DNA of 64,000 nucleotides from Myxococcus stipitatus (lineage in GTDB: Bacteria; Myxococcota; Myxococcia; Myxococcales; Myxococcaceae), in the NCBI RefSeq assembly GCF_038561935.1, contig NZ_CP102770.1, forward strand, positions 1,426,001 through 1,490,000. The letters run 5' to 3'. Positions 21,101 to 31,442 of the stretch are shown here, in pieces. Under the pieces are notes generated by a model. It did not search any database, was not told the DNA's origin, and was given only the letters and a program-made list of their open reading frames with translations. The position numbers were made by a program, and so were the translations under genes. Position 1 is the stretch's first letter. Every line of letters starts with the position of its first letter.

Positions 21101-22489
21101 TCAGGCGGTGAGCTTGTTCTGCTCCTGCGCTCCCGGTGCCATCTCGCCCAGCAGGTACTGGCCCGAGAAGCACGCCGTGCAGAAGCTGCCTCGGTCGGCG
21201 TCTCCCACCGCTTCACCCAGGCCCTCGATGGAGATGTAGCCCAGCGAGTCCGCCGTGACGTAGCGGGCGATTTCGTCCGTGGTGTGGCTCGCGGCGATGA
21301 GCTCCTGCCGGCTCGGCGTGTCGATGCCGTAGAAGCAGGGCCACTTCGTCGGAGGTGACGAGATGCGCAGGTGCACCTCCGTCGCTCCCGCCGCCTTGAG
21401 CATCTTCACGATCTTGCGGCTCGTGGTGCCTCGGACGATGGAGTCGTCCACCACCACCACGCGCTTGCCCTTGAGCACGTGCTTCACCGCAGACAGCTTC
21501 AGCTTCACGCCGAAGTGACGGATGGACTGCTGCGGCTCGATGAACGTGCGGCCCACGTAGTGGCTGCGGATGAGGCCCACGTCATACGGAATCCCACTCT
21601 GCTGCGAGAAGCCGATGGCCGCCGCCACCCCCGAGTCCGGCACCGCGATGACCAGGTCCGCGCCGGGCACCGGCTGCTCTCGCGCCAGCTGCATGCCCAT
21701 CCGCTTGCGGACCTCGTACACGCTGTTGCCGAACAACACCGAGTCCGGACGCGCGAAGTACACCTGCTCGAAGATGCAGCGCCCCAGGCGCGCGGGCTCC
21801 GCGAAGGGCTTGCTCGTGCGCAGCACGCCGTTCTCGATGACGAGCACCTCGCCCGGCTCCAGCTCGCGCACCAGCTCCGCCTCGATGAGGTCCAGCGCCG
21901 TCGTCTCGCTGGCGAGCACGTACGCGCCTTCCTTCATCCGCCCCAACACCAGCGGCCGGATGCCCAGCGGGTCACGCACCGCGACCAGCTTGCTCTCCGT
22001 CAGCACCAGCAGGCTGTAGGCGCCCTCCACCTTGCGCAGCGCCTCGACGAGCTTCTGCTCGAAGCTCGTCTGCTTGGAGCGCGCCAGCAGATGCAGGATG
22101 ACCTCTGTGTCCGCGTCCGACTGGAAGATGGCTCCGTCGGCCTCCAGCTTCTCCTTCAGCGCGGCCGCGTTGACGAGGTTGCCGTTGTGCGCGATGGCGC
22201 ACTGACCTCCCGCGTACTGCACGAAGAGCGGCTGTGCGTTCTTCAGCTGGCTGCCGCCCGCCGTCGAGTAACGGACGTGGCCGATGGCGGATTGGCCAGG
22301 CAGGCCGGCGAGCACTGGCGCGTCGAAGATGTCCGCGACCAGCCCCATCTGGCGGTGAGCTCGGAGGCCGTGGCCATCCGAGGCGACGATACCCGCGGAC
22401 TCCTGCCCGCGATGCTGCAGGGCGTGCAGCCCCAAGTACGTCAGGTTGGAGGCCTCAACGTGTCCCGTGATTCCGAAGATGCCGCACAT
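21101..22489 (-). CDS. purF: Amidophosphoribosyltransferase
   Basis: First committed enzyme of purine synthesis: PRPP plus glutamine to phosphoribosylamine. From ATG 22489 the 462 residues start MCGIFGI, so the glutaminase nucleophile Cys2 is exposed simply by Met removal and there is no propeptide. Other marks are [18 protein letters not shown], and the PRPP loop [15 protein letters not shown]. The open frame extends far upstream but only as antisense noise. AAGGAG lies about 15 bases before the start. Confidence 0.98.
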   Translation of the reverse strand: MCGIFGITGHVEASNLTYLGLHALQHRGQESAGIVASDGHGLRAHRQMGLVADIFDAPVLAGLPGQSAIGHVRYSTAGGSQLKNAQPLFVQYAGGQCAIAHNGNLVNAAALKEKLEADGAIFQSDADTEVILHLLARSKQTSFEQKLVEALRKVEGAYSLLVLTESKLVAVRDPLGIRPLVLGRMKEGAYVLASETTALDLIEAELVRELEPGEVLVIENGVLRTSKPFAEPARLGRCIFEQVYFARPDSVLFGNSVYEVRKRMGMQLAREQPVPGADLVIAVPDSGVAAAIGFSQQSGIPYDVGLIRSHYVGRTFIEPQQSIRHFGVKLKLSAVKHVLKGKRVVVVDDSIVRGTTSRKIVKMLKAAGATEVHLRISSPPTKWPCFYGIDTPSRQELIAASHTTDEIARYVTADSLGYISIEGLGEAVGDADRGSFCTACFSGQYLLGEMAPGAQEQNKLTA

Positions 22490-22633
22490 GGCGCGCTGCC
22501 TTACTCCTTTCGGGCGGTGAGCGGAACAGGAACGCACGCCCCTTCGGTGGGTATTCCAGCCGACACCGGAGTCGGCCGATGTGGGCACACGAGCCTCGCG
22601 GTATGTGCACCGGACCGTTAGTCTGCTCACCGC

Positions 22634-23944
22634 ATGGCATCTTCGCGACGAGCCTCCTGGCGTTCCGTGTTTCCCTTGGTCCTGCTCACCGTGGGTGCCG
22701 CTTATGCATTGGGTTCCTGGAACTGGTGCGGCACCTGGGAGGAGCGCGCGCCCGTGTTGCTGTCGCAGGTGAAGGCGAGCGGCTCCCTGCGCGCTGGCGC
22801 CGCGAAGGTCGCGCTGAACCCTCCGTTCCCCGTGGTGGTCGCGGGCTATGCGCCCCCGCGCGCCGAGGCGAAGGAGGCCGACCCTCCCCTCCATGCTCGC
22901 GCGGTGGTGCTGGAGGTGGGCGGCTCTCGCGTCGGCGTGGTGTCGCTGGAGCTGTTGTTCGTCACCGACTCCGTCACGGCCCGGGTGCGTGAGCTTGCTC
23001 GCTCCTCGGGGCTCGAGGATGTGTTGGTGTTGGCCACGCATACCCACTCCTCGCTGGGAGGGTATGACCCGCGGCTGGTGTCGCAGCTCGTGGGGACGGG
23101 GCGCTTTCGCGAGGACTCGCTGGAGGCCATCGCCACCGCCGCGAGCAGCGCGCTTCAGCAGGCCGCCGCCTCGCTCACCGACGTGACGCTGGAGCTGGGC
23201 GAGACGCAGAAGCCCAAGTTCGTCTACGCGCGCAGCGGCGGCTCCGAGTCGGATGGCATGCTCCGTCGCATGGTGCTGCGGGGCGCGGCGGCCCCCGTGG
23301 CGGAGCTGCTCTTCTTCGCCGCGCATCCGACGATGGTGCCTCGTCAGCGCACCTATGTGGACCCGGACTATCCCGGACGGCTCAGCTCCCTGCGCGAGTC
23401 CGAGGGCAGCGGCGTGACGATGCTGTTGCAGGGCACCGTGGGCAATGTCTCGGTCGCGTTCTCCGAGGGGCAGGGGATGGAGCGCGTGTCCGCGTTCGCT
23501 CGCGCGCTCGCGGCGGCGGCGGGCGAGGTGCCGCTGTCTCCCGTGGGCTCCGATGTTCGCCTGGCGCTGGTGCGCACGGAGGTGTCGATGCCTCGGCCGG
23601 ATGCGTCGCGACTGGTGCCTTCGCTGACGCGCGCCGCGGGCGACAACCTGCTGTGTGGTTCCTCGGAGCGCGTGGCCGAAGTGGATGCGCTGGTGCTGGG
23701 GCCTCTCCAGTTGGTGACGGTGCCGGGGGAGCCCACCGTCGACGCGGGCGCGGAGCTGGTGCGGCGCACGGGCGCGTCGGGCGTGCTGGGCCTCGCGGGT
23801 GGGTACGTGGGCTACGTGGAGGCGCCCTCGCTGGTTCGCGCCGAGCGCGGTGAGTCGCGGCGGCAGTACTTCGGTCCCACGCTGCTGGAGCAGCTGGGCG
23901 CGGCGGCGGAGCTGGCCGCGCGCACCGCGGGCTTCACTCGCTGA
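22634..23944 (+). CDS. Neutral ceramidase-like exported protein
   Basis: A 436-residue protein with an N-terminal signal or anchor helix (about 12-30). The body resembles the N-terminal catalytic domain of neutral/alkaline non-lysosomal ceramidases: [20 protein letters not shown] near residue 53, the [13 protein letters not shown] segment, the zinc-site motif [12 protein letters not shown] and [10 protein letters not shown]. It is much shorter than true ceramidases and lacks their C-terminal domain, so it may hydrolyse a different amide or be inactive. It is divergent from purF with 144 bases between. It would act outside the inner membrane. Confidence 0.8.
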   Translation: MASSRRASWRSVFPLVLLTVGAAYALGSWNWCGTWEERAPVLLSQVKASGSLRAGAAKVALNPPFPVVVAGYAPPRAEAKEADPPLHARAVVLEVGGSRVGVVSLELLFVTDSVTARVRELARSSGLEDVLVLATHTHSSLGGYDPRLVSQLVGTGRFREDSLEAIATAASSALQQAAASLTDVTLELGETQKPKFVYARSGGSESDGMLRRMVLRGAAAPVAELLFFAAHPTMVPRQRTYVDPDYPGRLSSLRESEGSGVTMLLQGTVGNVSVAFSEGQGMERVSAFARALAAAAGEVPLSPVGSDVRLALVRTEVSMPRPDASRLVPSLTRAAGDNLLCGSSERVAEVDALVLGPLQLVTVPGEPTVDAGAELVRRTGASGVLGLAGGYVGYVEAPSLVRAERGESRRQYFGPTLLEQLGAAAELAARTAGFTR

Positions 23945-24067
23945 CTCCTGGTTCGTGGCCCGGGGGCGCGGGCCTGAACGTCATGCGTTGGACGGCGCGG
24001 CGCACTCGAGGTCGTGTCCGGCGTCGCGTGACGGAGAATGAGGGCTCCTTCTCACCTGGGAGCGCTC

Positions 24068-24856
24068 ATGAGCACGTCGGACCCTCGCATCAGCCTGGAA
24101 GCGCGCGGACACCTCGCGCTCATCGGCATCCATCGCCCGGAGAAGCGCAATGCCTTCGATGTCGGCATGCTGCGAGGGCTCTCGGCGGCGATGACGGAGG
24201 CGGACCGGAACCCCGACGTGCGCTGCATGGTCCTCTTCGCGGTGGGGGACCACTTCTCCGCGGGCCTGGACCTGGCGAGCGTGGCGCCCGTGTTCGCCAG
24301 CGGCGAGCCGCTCTACGCGGAGGGCTTCATCGACCCCTGGGCCATCACCGGCCCCGCGAGGACCAAGCCCCTCATCCTCGCGGCCCAGGGACTGTGCCTC
24401 ACGCTGTCCATCGAGCTCATCCTCGCGGCCGACATCACCGTGGCCTCCGAGGACGCTCGCTTCGCGCAGATTGAAATCAAGCGCGGCATCTTCCCGTTCG
24501 GCGGCGCGACGTTGCGCTTCCCTCAGCGCGTGGGCTGGGGCAACGCCATGCGCTGGCTGCTCACGGGGGATGAGTTCGATGCTCGCGAGGCGCACCGCAT
24601 GGGGCTGGTGCAGGAGGTTGTCGAGCGCGGCCGCCATCTCGAGCGGGCGCTGGCCCTGGCGGAGACGGTGGCGAAGCAGGCGCCGCTGGGCGTGCAGGCG
24701 ACACTCGCGTCCGCGCGCCAGGCCCTGACCGAGGGACCCGACGCAGCGGCTCGCGCACTGCTGCCCCGACTGCTGGCGCTCGTGGGGTCCGAGGATGCCG
24801 CCGAGGGCGTCCAGTCCTTCATCGAGCGACGCGAGGCCCGCTTCACCGGCAAGTGA
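24068..24856 (+). CDS. Enoyl-CoA hydratase/isomerase family protein
   Basis: A crotonase-fold protein of 262 residues; ATG 24068 has GGGAG upstream. The first oxyanion segment (FSAGLDL) and both positions of the paired catalytic glutamates (SIELILAAD and FAQIEIKRG) are present. The usual glycine-rich stretch before the first glutamate (GGG in typical hydratases) reads LTLS here, and FPFGG replaces PGAGG. The substrate may therefore be unusual. It is a single gene, convergent with yhbY. Confidence 0.88.
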   Translation: MSTSDPRISLEARGHLALIGIHRPEKRNAFDVGMLRGLSAAMTEADRNPDVRCMVLFAVGDHFSAGLDLASVAPVFASGEPLYAEGFIDPWAITGPARTKPLILAAQGLCLTLSIELILAADITVASEDARFAQIEIKRGIFPFGGATLRFPQRVGWGNAMRWLLTGDEFDAREAHRMGLVQEVVERGRHLERALALAETVAKQAPLGVQATLASARQALTEGPDAAARALLPRLLALVGSEDAAEGVQSFIERREARFTGK

Positions 24857-24859
24857 GCG

Positions 24860-24876
24860 CGGGAGCGGGCCTCCCG
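24860..24876. terminator. Short hairpin between convergent genes
   Basis: CGGGAG (24860-24865) and CTCCCG (24871-24876) form a six-base stem with a five-base loop in the 21-base gap between the crotonase and yhbY stops. Confidence 0.4.
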
Positions 24877-24877
24877 G

Positions 24878-25168
24878 TCAGAACTTCTCGAACTTGGACT
24901 TCTCCTTGCGCTTCTTGAAGTAGAGCGCCGTGCGGCCCAGCAGCTGGGCCTGCTCCGCGCCCGTGCCCTCGGCGATGCGCGCGGCGGCTTCCTGGCGCGT
25001 CTCCGGGCCTTCGTTGATCTTCACCTTGATGAGCTCGTGGTCCTGCAGCGCCTGCTCGACGGCGGCGATGACGCCCTCGGTGACGCCGGCTTGACCGACG
25101 ATGACCACCGGCTCCAGGTGGTGTCCGAGCGCGCGCAGATGGCGGCGTTGCTTCCCGGTGAGCGGCAC
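24878..25168 (-). CDS. yhbY: YhbY-type RNA-binding protein (CRM domain)
   Basis: A small ribosome-assembly factor with a CRM domain, 96 residues. The start is GTG 25168, chosen because AAGGAG lies eight bases before it and because the family begins here with PLTGKQRRHLRALGHHLEPV. The conserved GxxG loop reads VGQAGVTEGV, followed by DHELIKVKINEG and the basic tail FKKRKEKSKFEKF. It sits 64 bases downstream of the large DUF4388/J-domain gene on the same strand. Confidence 0.93.
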   Translation of the reverse strand: MPLTGKQRRHLRALGHHLEPVVIVGQAGVTEGVIAAVEQALQDHELIKVKINEGPETRQEAAARIAEGTGAEQAQLLGRTALYFKKRKEKSKFEKF

Positions 25169-25232
25169 GATGCTGTCTCCTTCAATTCTTCCGGTGGGGC
25201 CGCTGGCCCCGGTCCCGGACGGGGGGCGCACC

Positions 25233-28200
25233 CTACTTCTTCTGGGCCGCCATGCGAATCTCCCGCTGCGCGTCGATGTGGTCTGGCTGGAGCTCGACGG
25301 TTCGCTTGAAGTGCTTGAGTGCTCCCGACGCGTCCCCCGTCAGCTTCGCAATCACCCCGAGGAAGTAGTGGGCAGGCGCGCAGCGCTCGTTTCGTCGGAT
25401 GGCGTTCTGGATTTCCCGGAAGGCCTCCGGCTGCGCCGCCTTCTTGTCCGCCGCCGTGAAGAAACGGGCGTAGCCCCGCCAGGCGTAGAACTCGGCCTCC
25501 TCCGCGTTGAGCTGGATGGCTTCGTTCAACATCTTCACGGCCTCGGGGAACTTGCGCGCCTTCACGAGAATGCACGCCTTCTGGAAGAGCTCCTCGGCCA
25601 TGAGGATGGCGTTGACGTCCACCTCGCTCCCGGCGCCTCCGCTCTTGAGCTCCTCGAGATAGGCGGCGCGGCTCTTGTCGTCGGACAGCGTGCGGTAGGC
25701 GTCTCCGACGTAGGCGAAGACCTCGGCCTTGAGCTTCTCGAGCTCCGGCGGGGCTCCCGGTGGCAGCGTGTCCGGGTGGTACTGCTTGGCCAGACGGAAG
25801 TAGGCGACCTTCACCGCGCTGCCGTCCGCTTGCTCGGTCAGCCCCAGCCGCTGGAAGTGGGTCTGCTGCTTCATCGCCGTGGCGAGGGTGCGCAGGGCCG
25901 GAATCTCGTCGGCGCCAGGGGCGGCGGCGGGGTTGGCTGGGGTGGCGGGGCGCGCGGCCGGGGCTCCGGGCGGGTTGCCGGGGCGCGTGGCCGCTGGGGC
26001 TCCGGGAGGATTGCCAGGGCGTGCGGCGGGGGCAGGGGCGCCGGGACGGGGGGCGGTGGCTCCGGGGGGATTGCCGGGGCGTGCGGCCGTGGCTCCGGGT
26101 GGGTTGCCGGGGCTCGCGGCCGAGGTTCCGGGTGGATTGCCAGGGCGTGCGGCCGTGGCTCCGGGTGGATTGCCAGGGCGTGCGGCCGTGGCTCCGGGTG
26201 GGTTGCCGGGGCTCGCGGCCGTGGCTCCGGGTGGATTGCCTGGGCTCGTTGCTCCGGCGGCCGGGGCACTGGGGGGATTGCCGGGCCTCGCGGCTCCTGA
26301 GGCTGGGGCGCCGGACGCCGCGGCTTGTGCGGAGGGGGGCTCCGCTGCCGGACCCGAGTGCACCGTGGCCGCCGAGGGAGACACCGCTGCGAAGGACACG
26401 GCCTCGAGCTCTCGCAGCAAGAAGGCGAGGCGCAGGAGGTGGTCGGTGTCCTGCGGGAAGTCGTTGAGGAGCTGCGACACCGAGCGCACGCCGTCGATGA
26501 CGGTGAGGGCTCGGACTTCGTGCGGGGTGAGGCGCAGGTCGCTCGCGGGCACCATTCCGCCCGACTTCATGATGGGCAGCTGGAGCACGGGCATGAGCCG
26601 GCGCTTGATGTCCGCGGAAGGCATGCGCCGCACGGTGTCGCTGAGCACGGCCCACCGGTTTCCGAGCGGCATGGCCTTGTTGCCCGCGAGCTCACGGAGC
26701 TCGTAGGTGAACGTGCCGGTCTCCGCGCGGAGGCCCTTGAAGAGGATGCTGGCTGCTCGCTGCGCGAGGATGGCGAAGGCGCTGGCGGGCTGCAGGAGGC
26801 CCAGGCCGAAGAGCGCCGCGAGCAGGTCTCCACCGAAGCGGTCCTTCGCGGCTTCGGCTTGCTGGAGTTGCTCGGGGGCGAGCAGCTTCGCTCCCATCAG
26901 CGAGGTTCCGAGCGCGTCCTCTGGATGCGTGGAGTCGACGAACTCCGGGTTGCCCTTGCGGAAGTGAATCTGGGTGACCCGGTCCGGGAGGGTGAGCGTG
27001 AGGAGGCCGGTCTGCTCCGCGGAAGCGATTCGACCGTAGAGGTTCAGCGGTGAGGTCTGGTCGAGTTGGCCCTGCGGAGGCATCGCATAGGGCGAGCCTT
27101 CCGTCGCCACCGCGGCCACGGGGGAGGTCGGGGCCTGGGAGGCGTTTGTCTGAGGGCCGACGCCTCCGGGCGGAACCTGTGCCGCACCTGGGGCGACGGC
27201 GGGACGCGTGCCCGTGGGGGCGACGCCCGCTTGCGCGGTGGCTCCGACGAAGGGAGCTCCTGTCGCGGCGACGCCGGGGTGTGGACCGGGGGAATACGCT
27301 GGGACTCCGGTGGCGCCCGCGGCCCCTGGTCCTCCGGGCCGCGCGCCCTGTTGGGCGATGTGCGCCGGGTTGCCTGGGACGCGAGGATCTCCAGGTCGGA
27401 CTCCGGGACCTGCGGTCGGCACCGTGCCTGGTGCTCCTTGCGCGAACGCGCCGGGGACGGTGCCTGGCTGCGCCATCGGTGCTGAACCGGGGCTGGCTGG
27501 GGCGCCTCCTGGTCTAGGGGCTCCTCCTGGACCGGCCATCGGTGCTGCACCCGGGCCCGCCTGCGGTGCCGCGCGAGGGCCTGTGGCGGGCGCGATGCCT
27601 GGGCCCGCCATCGGTACTCCGCCCGGGCTTGCTTGCGGAGTTCCGCGCGGACCTGCGGCGGGTGCGATGCCTAGGCCCGCCATCGGTGCTCCGCCCGGGC
27701 TTGCTTGCGGAGTTCCGCGCGGACCTGTGGCGGGTGCGATACCCGGGCCTGCCATCGGTACTCCGCCTGGGCCGGCTTGCGGCGCTATGCGAGGGCCTGC
27801 GGCGGGCGCGATGCCTGGGCCCGCCATCGGTACGCCAGGACCTGCCTGCGGTGCTGCGCGGGGGCCCGCAGTGGGAGCCGTGCCTGGGCCCGCCATTGGC
27901 ACACCACCGGGTCCTGCTTGCGGTGCCGCGCGAGGCCCTGCGGCGGGCGCGATGCCTGGACCTGCCATGGGCACGCCACCAGGACCCGCCATGGGCGCCG
28001 TGCCTGGTCCCGCCGTCGGCGCCGCACCAGGTGCTCCCGCTGGTGCGGGGCCCGCAGCTGGTGCTCCGTCACCCCAGAGTTCTCTCGGGAAGGCGTCGCG
28101 CGCCTCGGGGAACCTCCAGGGGAAGGCGAAGTTCAACCCATCATGGGAGACCTGGAGCTTCCCTTGGATGGCGCCGCTGTCGATGAGCAGCTCGATGGTC

Positions 28201-28274
28201 GGCAGGGTGAGAGGCCCCCAGAGGGTCCCCCTATCGTTGCGGACCCAATATTGACGGACCTCACCCTCCGCCAT
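25233..28274 (-). CDS. GYF-like/DUF4388/J-domain/TPR repeat protein
   Basis: A 1013-residue multidomain protein found in this form in myxobacteria. Order: an N-terminal GYF-like fold (about 5-65, [14 protein letters not shown]); a Pro/Ala/Gly repeat region (about 67-400); a DUF4388 domain (about 409-630, [20 protein letters not shown]); a second repeat region of 11-residue units (about 650-790); a J-domain (about 800-870) with the Hsp70-activating HPD at 833-835; and TPR helices (about 890-1010). It probably recruits DnaK to a complex in the cytoplasm. ATG 28274 is preferred over GTG 28283. Its partners are unknown. Confidence 0.88.
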   Translation of the reverse strand: MAEGEVRQYWVRNDRGTLWGPLTLPTIELLIDSGAIQGKLQVSHDGLNFAFPWRFPEARDAFPRELWGDGAPAAGPAPAGAPGAAPTAGPGTAPMAGPGGVPMAGPGIAPAAGPRAAPQAGPGGVPMAGPGTAPTAGPRAAPQAGPGVPMAGPGIAPAAGPRIAPQAGPGGVPMAGPGIAPATGPRGTPQASPGGAPMAGLGIAPAAGPRGTPQASPGGVPMAGPGIAPATGPRAAPQAGPGAAPMAGPGGAPRPGGAPASPGSAPMAQPGTVPGAFAQGAPGTVPTAGPGVRPGDPRVPGNPAHIAQQGARPGGPGAAGATGVPAYSPGPHPGVAATGAPFVGATAQAGVAPTGTRPAVAPGAAQVPPGGVGPQTNASQAPTSPVAAVATEGSPYAMPPQGQLDQTSPLNLYGRIASAEQTGLLTLTLPDRVTQIHFRKGNPEFVDSTHPEDALGTSLMGAKLLAPEQLQQAEAAKDRFGGDLLAALFGLGLLQPASAFAILAQRAASILFKGLRAETGTFTYELRELAGNKAMPLGNRWAVLSDTVRRMPSADIKRRLMPVLQLPIMKSGGMVPASDLRLTPHEVRALTVIDGVRSVSQLLNDFPQDTDHLLRLAFLLRELEAVSFAAVSPSAATVHSGPAAEPPSAQAAASGAPASGAARPGNPPSAPAAGATSPGNPPGATAASPGNPPGATAARPGNPPGATAARPGNPPGTSAASPGNPPGATAARPGNPPGATAPRPGAPAPAARPGNPPGAPAATRPGNPPGAPAARPATPANPAAAPGADEIPALRTLATAMKQQTHFQRLGLTEQADGSAVKVAYFRLAKQYHPDTLPPGAPPELEKLKAEVFAYVGDAYRTLSDDKSRAAYLEELKSGGAGSEVDVNAILMAEELFQKACILVKARKFPEAVKMLNEAIQLNAEEAEFYAWRGYARFFTAADKKAAQPEAFREIQNAIRRNERCAPAHYFLGVIAKLTGDASGALKHFKRTVELQPDHIDAQREIRMAAQKK
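25960..26300. repeat. 33-bp coding tandem repeat ([11 protein letters not shown])
   Basis: Within the DUF4388/J-domain gene about eight to nine copies of an 11-residue unit [11 protein letters not shown] (33 bases) follow each other, with substitutions mainly in the last four positions. It is a flexible linker between DUF4388 and the J-domain. The number of copies is likely to vary between strains. Confidence 0.8.
27541..27970. repeat. 72-bp coding tandem repeat (24-residue unit)
   Basis: About six copies of a 24-residue unit of the form [18 protein letters not shown] plus APMAGL (72 bases) form the N-terminal linker of the DUF4388/J-domain protein. Two adjacent units near 27600-27750 are nearly identical at the base level, showing recent expansion. 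Confidence 0.8.
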
Positions 28275-28373
28275 GCGCGGCACTGCTCCGTTCGAGATGC
28301 GAGAAGGCAGAACCCTACCGCTCTCCCCGGACCGGTCAAAGGGGACGACTGGCCGCGTGTCTCATCCGGGGTA

Positions 28374-29186
28374 TCAGGGCGCCGCCCCATCGAGCGTGGC
28401 CAGCCCCAACACCGACAGACAGGCCGCATCCGCGTTCTGCTCCGTCGGAGGGTCGAAGCAGAACACCTCGCTGTCGAACACCTTGCAAAGCCCGGAAGGC
28501 GTCGCCGCACACGCCGCCTTCGTGAACGCGGCCGTACACCCATAGCCACACACCGGCCCCGACTCCGTGTTCCGGCACTCCGGCGCCGGCAACGTGCGCT
28601 TCCACGCACACATCGCCGCCGGCGACGGGTCGAAACACGTGATGCGCCCGCTCGATATCTTGCACACCCCCATCGGCGTCTTGCTGCAGCGCACCCCCTC
28701 CGGCACCGTCAGGCAGCCGTAGCCGCACGTCAGCTCCGCCCCGTTGGTCTTGCAGTCCGCCTTGGGCGTGTCCTTGCCGTACACCGCGAACACCACCGCC
28801 GGCGGGTCGAAGCACTCCACCTCTCCACCCCGGCCTCGGCACACCCCCGCGGGCGTCTTCGCGCACTTCACCCGGCCCGGCTGCGTCGCGCAGTTGTAGC
28901 CACACGCCACCACGCCATCGATGGCCTTGCACTCCGACTCCGGCAACGCCGCCCCATACGCCTTCACCACGTACGCCGGCGGGTCGAAGCACACCGCCTG
29001 CCCATCCATCACCAGGCAACGCCCCTGTGGCGTCTGCGCGCACCGCACCCGGTTCGAGTCCGACTTGCACCCATACCCGCACGACACCTGGCTGTTCATC
29101 GACCGGCACGTCGGCGCGGTGGGGTCCTGCGAGGGCGGGACCGACGCCAGCGACAGCGCCAGCACGGTGATGAGGGAGGCGAACAT
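28374..29186 (-). CDS. Secreted protein of four six-cysteine repeats
   Basis: A 270-residue protein with a signal peptide (1-15 or so). The mature part is four copies of a module with exactly the same spacing, C-x8-C-x3-C-x8-C-x7-C-x8-C, at residues 27-66, 86-125, 145-184 and 204-243, a strict 59-residue period. Each module reads CGYGC ... CA.TP.G.C ... CFDPP. Three disulfides per module are likely, so it should work outside the cytoplasm. I do not recognise the family. ATG 29186 has GAGGT upstream. It is a single gene, divergent from the TSUP permease. Confidence 0.85.
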   Translation of the reverse strand: MFASLITVLALSLASVPPSQDPTAPTCRSMNSQVSCGYGCKSDSNRVRCAQTPQGRCLVMDGQAVCFDPPAYVVKAYGAALPESECKAIDGVVACGYNCATQPGRVKCAKTPAGVCRGRGGEVECFDPPAVVFAVYGKDTPKADCKTNGAELTCGYGCLTVPEGVRCSKTPMGVCKISSGRITCFDPSPAAMCAWKRTLPAPECRNTESGPVCGYGCTAAFTKAACAATPSGLCKVFDSEVFCFDPPTEQNADAACLSVLGLATLDGAAP

Positions 29187-29318
29187 GGTGACCTCGGAAA
29201 CAGGGAATCCTGAGGGCGCATTGAGGCCCAAGGAACGGGGTGACGCAAGAAGCAGGCAGGCGCGACGGCTCGTTCGGAGCGTGGTACCCAGGCGCCGCTC
29301 GAGTCGAGGGAGCCCTCC

Positions 29319-30101
29319 GTGGACCTTCTGGTGGACGTCAGTGCGCAGCACCTTGTCCTGCTCTGCATCGCCGCGTTGATTGCCGGTGTCGTGGATGCCA
29401 TCGCGGGAGGCGGCGGCCTCATCACCTTGCCCGCGCTGCTCGCGGCGGGGCTGCCTCCGCACATCGCGCTGGGCACCAACAAGGGCCAGTCCGTCTTCGG
29501 CTCCTTCGCGGCGCTGGTCCGCTTCTCTCGCGCGGGGCTGGTGGACAAGAAGCTGGCGAAGGTGACGTTCCCGCTCAGCCTCGCGGGCGCGTTCGCCGGC
29601 GCGGCGCTGGTGATGCTCGTGAAGCCCGAGGTGCTCAAGCCGCTGGTGCTCGTGCTGCTCATCGCGGTGGCGGTGTTCCTGGCCTTCCGCCGCGCCCCAC
29701 CTCCGAGCGAGCGCCCCGAGCCCACGCCCGTGCCTCGCGCCCAGGCCATCGGCGGCCTCATCGCGCTGGCCATCGGCACCTACGACGGGTTCTTCGGCCC
29801 GGGGACGGGCACCTTCCTCATCGTCGCCTTCTCCACGCTGCTGGGCCACGGGCTCGCGCGCGCCTCCGCCGACGCGAAGGTCGTGAACTTCGCTTCCAAC
29901 CTGGCGTCCGTGTCCCTCTTCGCCCTCAAGGGCGTGGTCATCTGGAAGGTGGCCTTGCCCATGGCCGCCGCGCAGTTCACCGGCGCCTGGCTGGGCGCGC
30001 ACCTGGCCGTGAAGGGCGGCGACAAGCTGGTGCGCAAGGTGGTGCTGCTGGTGGTGCTCGCGCTGGTGCTGAAGCTGGGGCGCGACGTGGTGATGGGCTG
30101 A
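29319..30101 (+). CDS. TSUP (TauE/SafE) family permease
   Basis: An inner-membrane carrier of 260 residues with about eight hydrophobic segments in two homologous halves. Each half carries the family motif: GGGGLITLPALLAAG with LGTNK (about 33-55) and GFFGPGTGTFLIV (about 155-167). The family exports or imports sulfite, sulfonates or other organic anions; the substrate is not evident. The start is GTG 29319 with GAGGGAG six bases upstream. Confidence 0.93.
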   Translation: MDLLVDVSAQHLVLLCIAALIAGVVDAIAGGGGLITLPALLAAGLPPHIALGTNKGQSVFGSFAALVRFSRAGLVDKKLAKVTFPLSLAGAFAGAALVMLVKPEVLKPLVLVLLIAVAVFLAFRRAPPPSERPEPTPVPRAQAIGGLIALAIGTYDGFFGPGTGTFLIVAFSTLLGHGLARASADAKVVNFASNLASVSLFALKGVVIWKVALPMAAAQFTGAWLGAHLAVKGGDKLVRKVVLLVVLALVLKLGRDVVMG

Positions 30102-30107
30102 CGCGGC

Positions 30108-30623
30108 TCAGCCGATGTGCACCAGCAGCGCGGCCCCGCGCCGGGTCACCTGGCCGACGAACTTCTGGAGCTCCTCGAAGTAGGAGATGAGCTCCTCCAG
30201 CGGGTCCGTGTCGTCGAGCGGCTCCTCCCACGTGCCCGGGTAGATGTCCTGGGCCTGCATCTCCACCGGGTCATAGCGGCGGCGCAGCGTGTCCTCGCTC
30301 ACCTCGCGCAGCGCGGCGGACAGCGCCTTCACCTGCCCTGGCTCGAAGATGCGCGCGGTGCCTTCGTCGGACGGGATGTCGCCCGCCTCGGTGCCTCCGC
30401 GCACCAGGAAGTCCAGGGGCGCCTTGCCCTCCCACGGCGTGCCGGTGAGCAGGTACTGCAAGCCGTGCCAGGCCTCGCCGATGTCCAGCTCCAGGAAGGC
30501 GCCGCCCTTGGGGTCTCCAAAGTCCTCCTCGTCGTCGAGGAACTCCTCCAGGCGTCCAGGGGCCTGAAGCAGGGCGTCGCGCTGCGCTTCCGTGAGGCTG
30601 CGCAAGGTGCAGAGCATCTCCAT
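30108..30623 (-). CDS. DUF1877 family protein
   Basis: A 171-residue cytoplasmic protein matching the YfbM/DUF1877 family: LDIGEAWHGLQYLLTGT, then VSEDTLRRRYDPVEMQ, IYPGTW and a C-terminal helix YFEELQKFVGQV. ATG 30623 has GAGGT upstream; the frame is open further but unlike the family. The function of the family is unknown. It converges with the TSUP gene with six bases between stops. Confidence 0.88.
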   Translation of the reverse strand: MEMLCTLRSLTEAQRDALLQAPGRLEEFLDDEEDFGDPKGGAFLELDIGEAWHGLQYLLTGTPWEGKAPLDFLVRGGTEAGDIPSDEGTARIFEPGQVKALSAALREVSEDTLRRRYDPVEMQAQDIYPGTWEEPLDDTDPLEELISYFEELQKFVGQVTRRGAALLVHIG

Positions 30624-30779
30624 CCGAGGGACCTCATGTGCCGCTGAAGCGGGGGGGATACGTGAGCGGCGCCGGACCCTAGCAGTCCCCGACGGCGCCG
30701 CGAACTTCGATGCCGCCGCACCCACGTCCTGCGCTCAACGATGCGAGGACCTCCGTGCTGGAAGGCCAACCTTTCCGGC

Positions 30780-31421
30780 TCACTTCGAGCAGACGCGGCT
30801 CTTCATGAGGCAGGGGAGGTCGAAGCTGCCAGTGACGTGGACGTTGCGCATGACGGCCTTCGCCCGGTTCTCGGCGACGTTCGTCCGGGCGGTGAACTGG
30901 AACGTGCCCGCCACGCCGCCACCGTCGAACCGGGTGAGCACGAGCACACCGGGCGAGGAGAGCTTGTAGTTGATGCCCTTGAGCCGCAGCGACACGCCGA
31001 GCTCCCCGGGCTTCTCCTCCAGCGAGACGAGCGGATAGGTGCCCGGCTTGAAGGGGACCGACTCCAGGGTGTTCCTGGGCCCGGCGAAGATGCTGAAGCT
31101 GGCCGCCATGGGGCCCGCGGCGGTGATGCAGTGCACGGTGAGCGGGCCGGACATGAGGCCGTCGGGGCCCATCTGCTGCTCCACGCCGAGCTTGCGCCGG
31201 GCCGGGTCCTTCTCCACGCGCGCGTAGAGCTTCTCGAACATCTGGCGCCGCTCCTCGCGCGACATCCAGTGGTCCGACGCCGCCGCCTGGGTGCCCCCCT
31301 TGCCCGTGAAGGCGAGCTGCACGCCTCCCGTCACTCGAACCTCGCAGGAGCCCTCGCGCCTCGCGGCGAGCGCGGGCATCGAGACGAGCAGCAGGAGGGC
31401 GACGAGGGTGGCGTGTCGCAT
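30780..31421 (-). CDS. Exported protein of unknown function
   Basis: A 213-residue protein with a signal peptide (about 1-19, cleaved after ALA). The mature part has four cysteines, two of them at the very C-terminus (LPCLMKSRVC), and alternating beta-like segments (GPLTVHCITAAGPMAASFSI, VFVLTRF-like stretches), suggesting a small beta-rich periplasmic or secreted protein. I do not recognise it. It follows the lipoprotein gene at 31493-32299 on the same strand. Confidence 0.75.
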   Translation of the reverse strand: MRHATLVALLLLVSMPALAARREGSCEVRVTGGVQLAFTGKGGTQAAASDHWMSREERRQMFEKLYARVEKDPARRKLGVEQQMGPDGLMSGPLTVHCITAAGPMAASFSIFAGPRNTLESVPFKPGTYPLVSLEEKPGELGVSLRLKGINYKLSSPGVLVLTRFDGGGVAGTFQFTARTNVAENRAKAVMRNVHVTGSFDLPCLMKSRVCSK

Positions 31422-31442
31422 GCGGTCAGGCCCTGGGTTGAG

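Noticed and set aside
27541..27970. CRISPR-like regular repeats
   Set aside because: The 72-base units are contiguous, imperfect, in frame and coding, with no spacers and no cas genes nearby.
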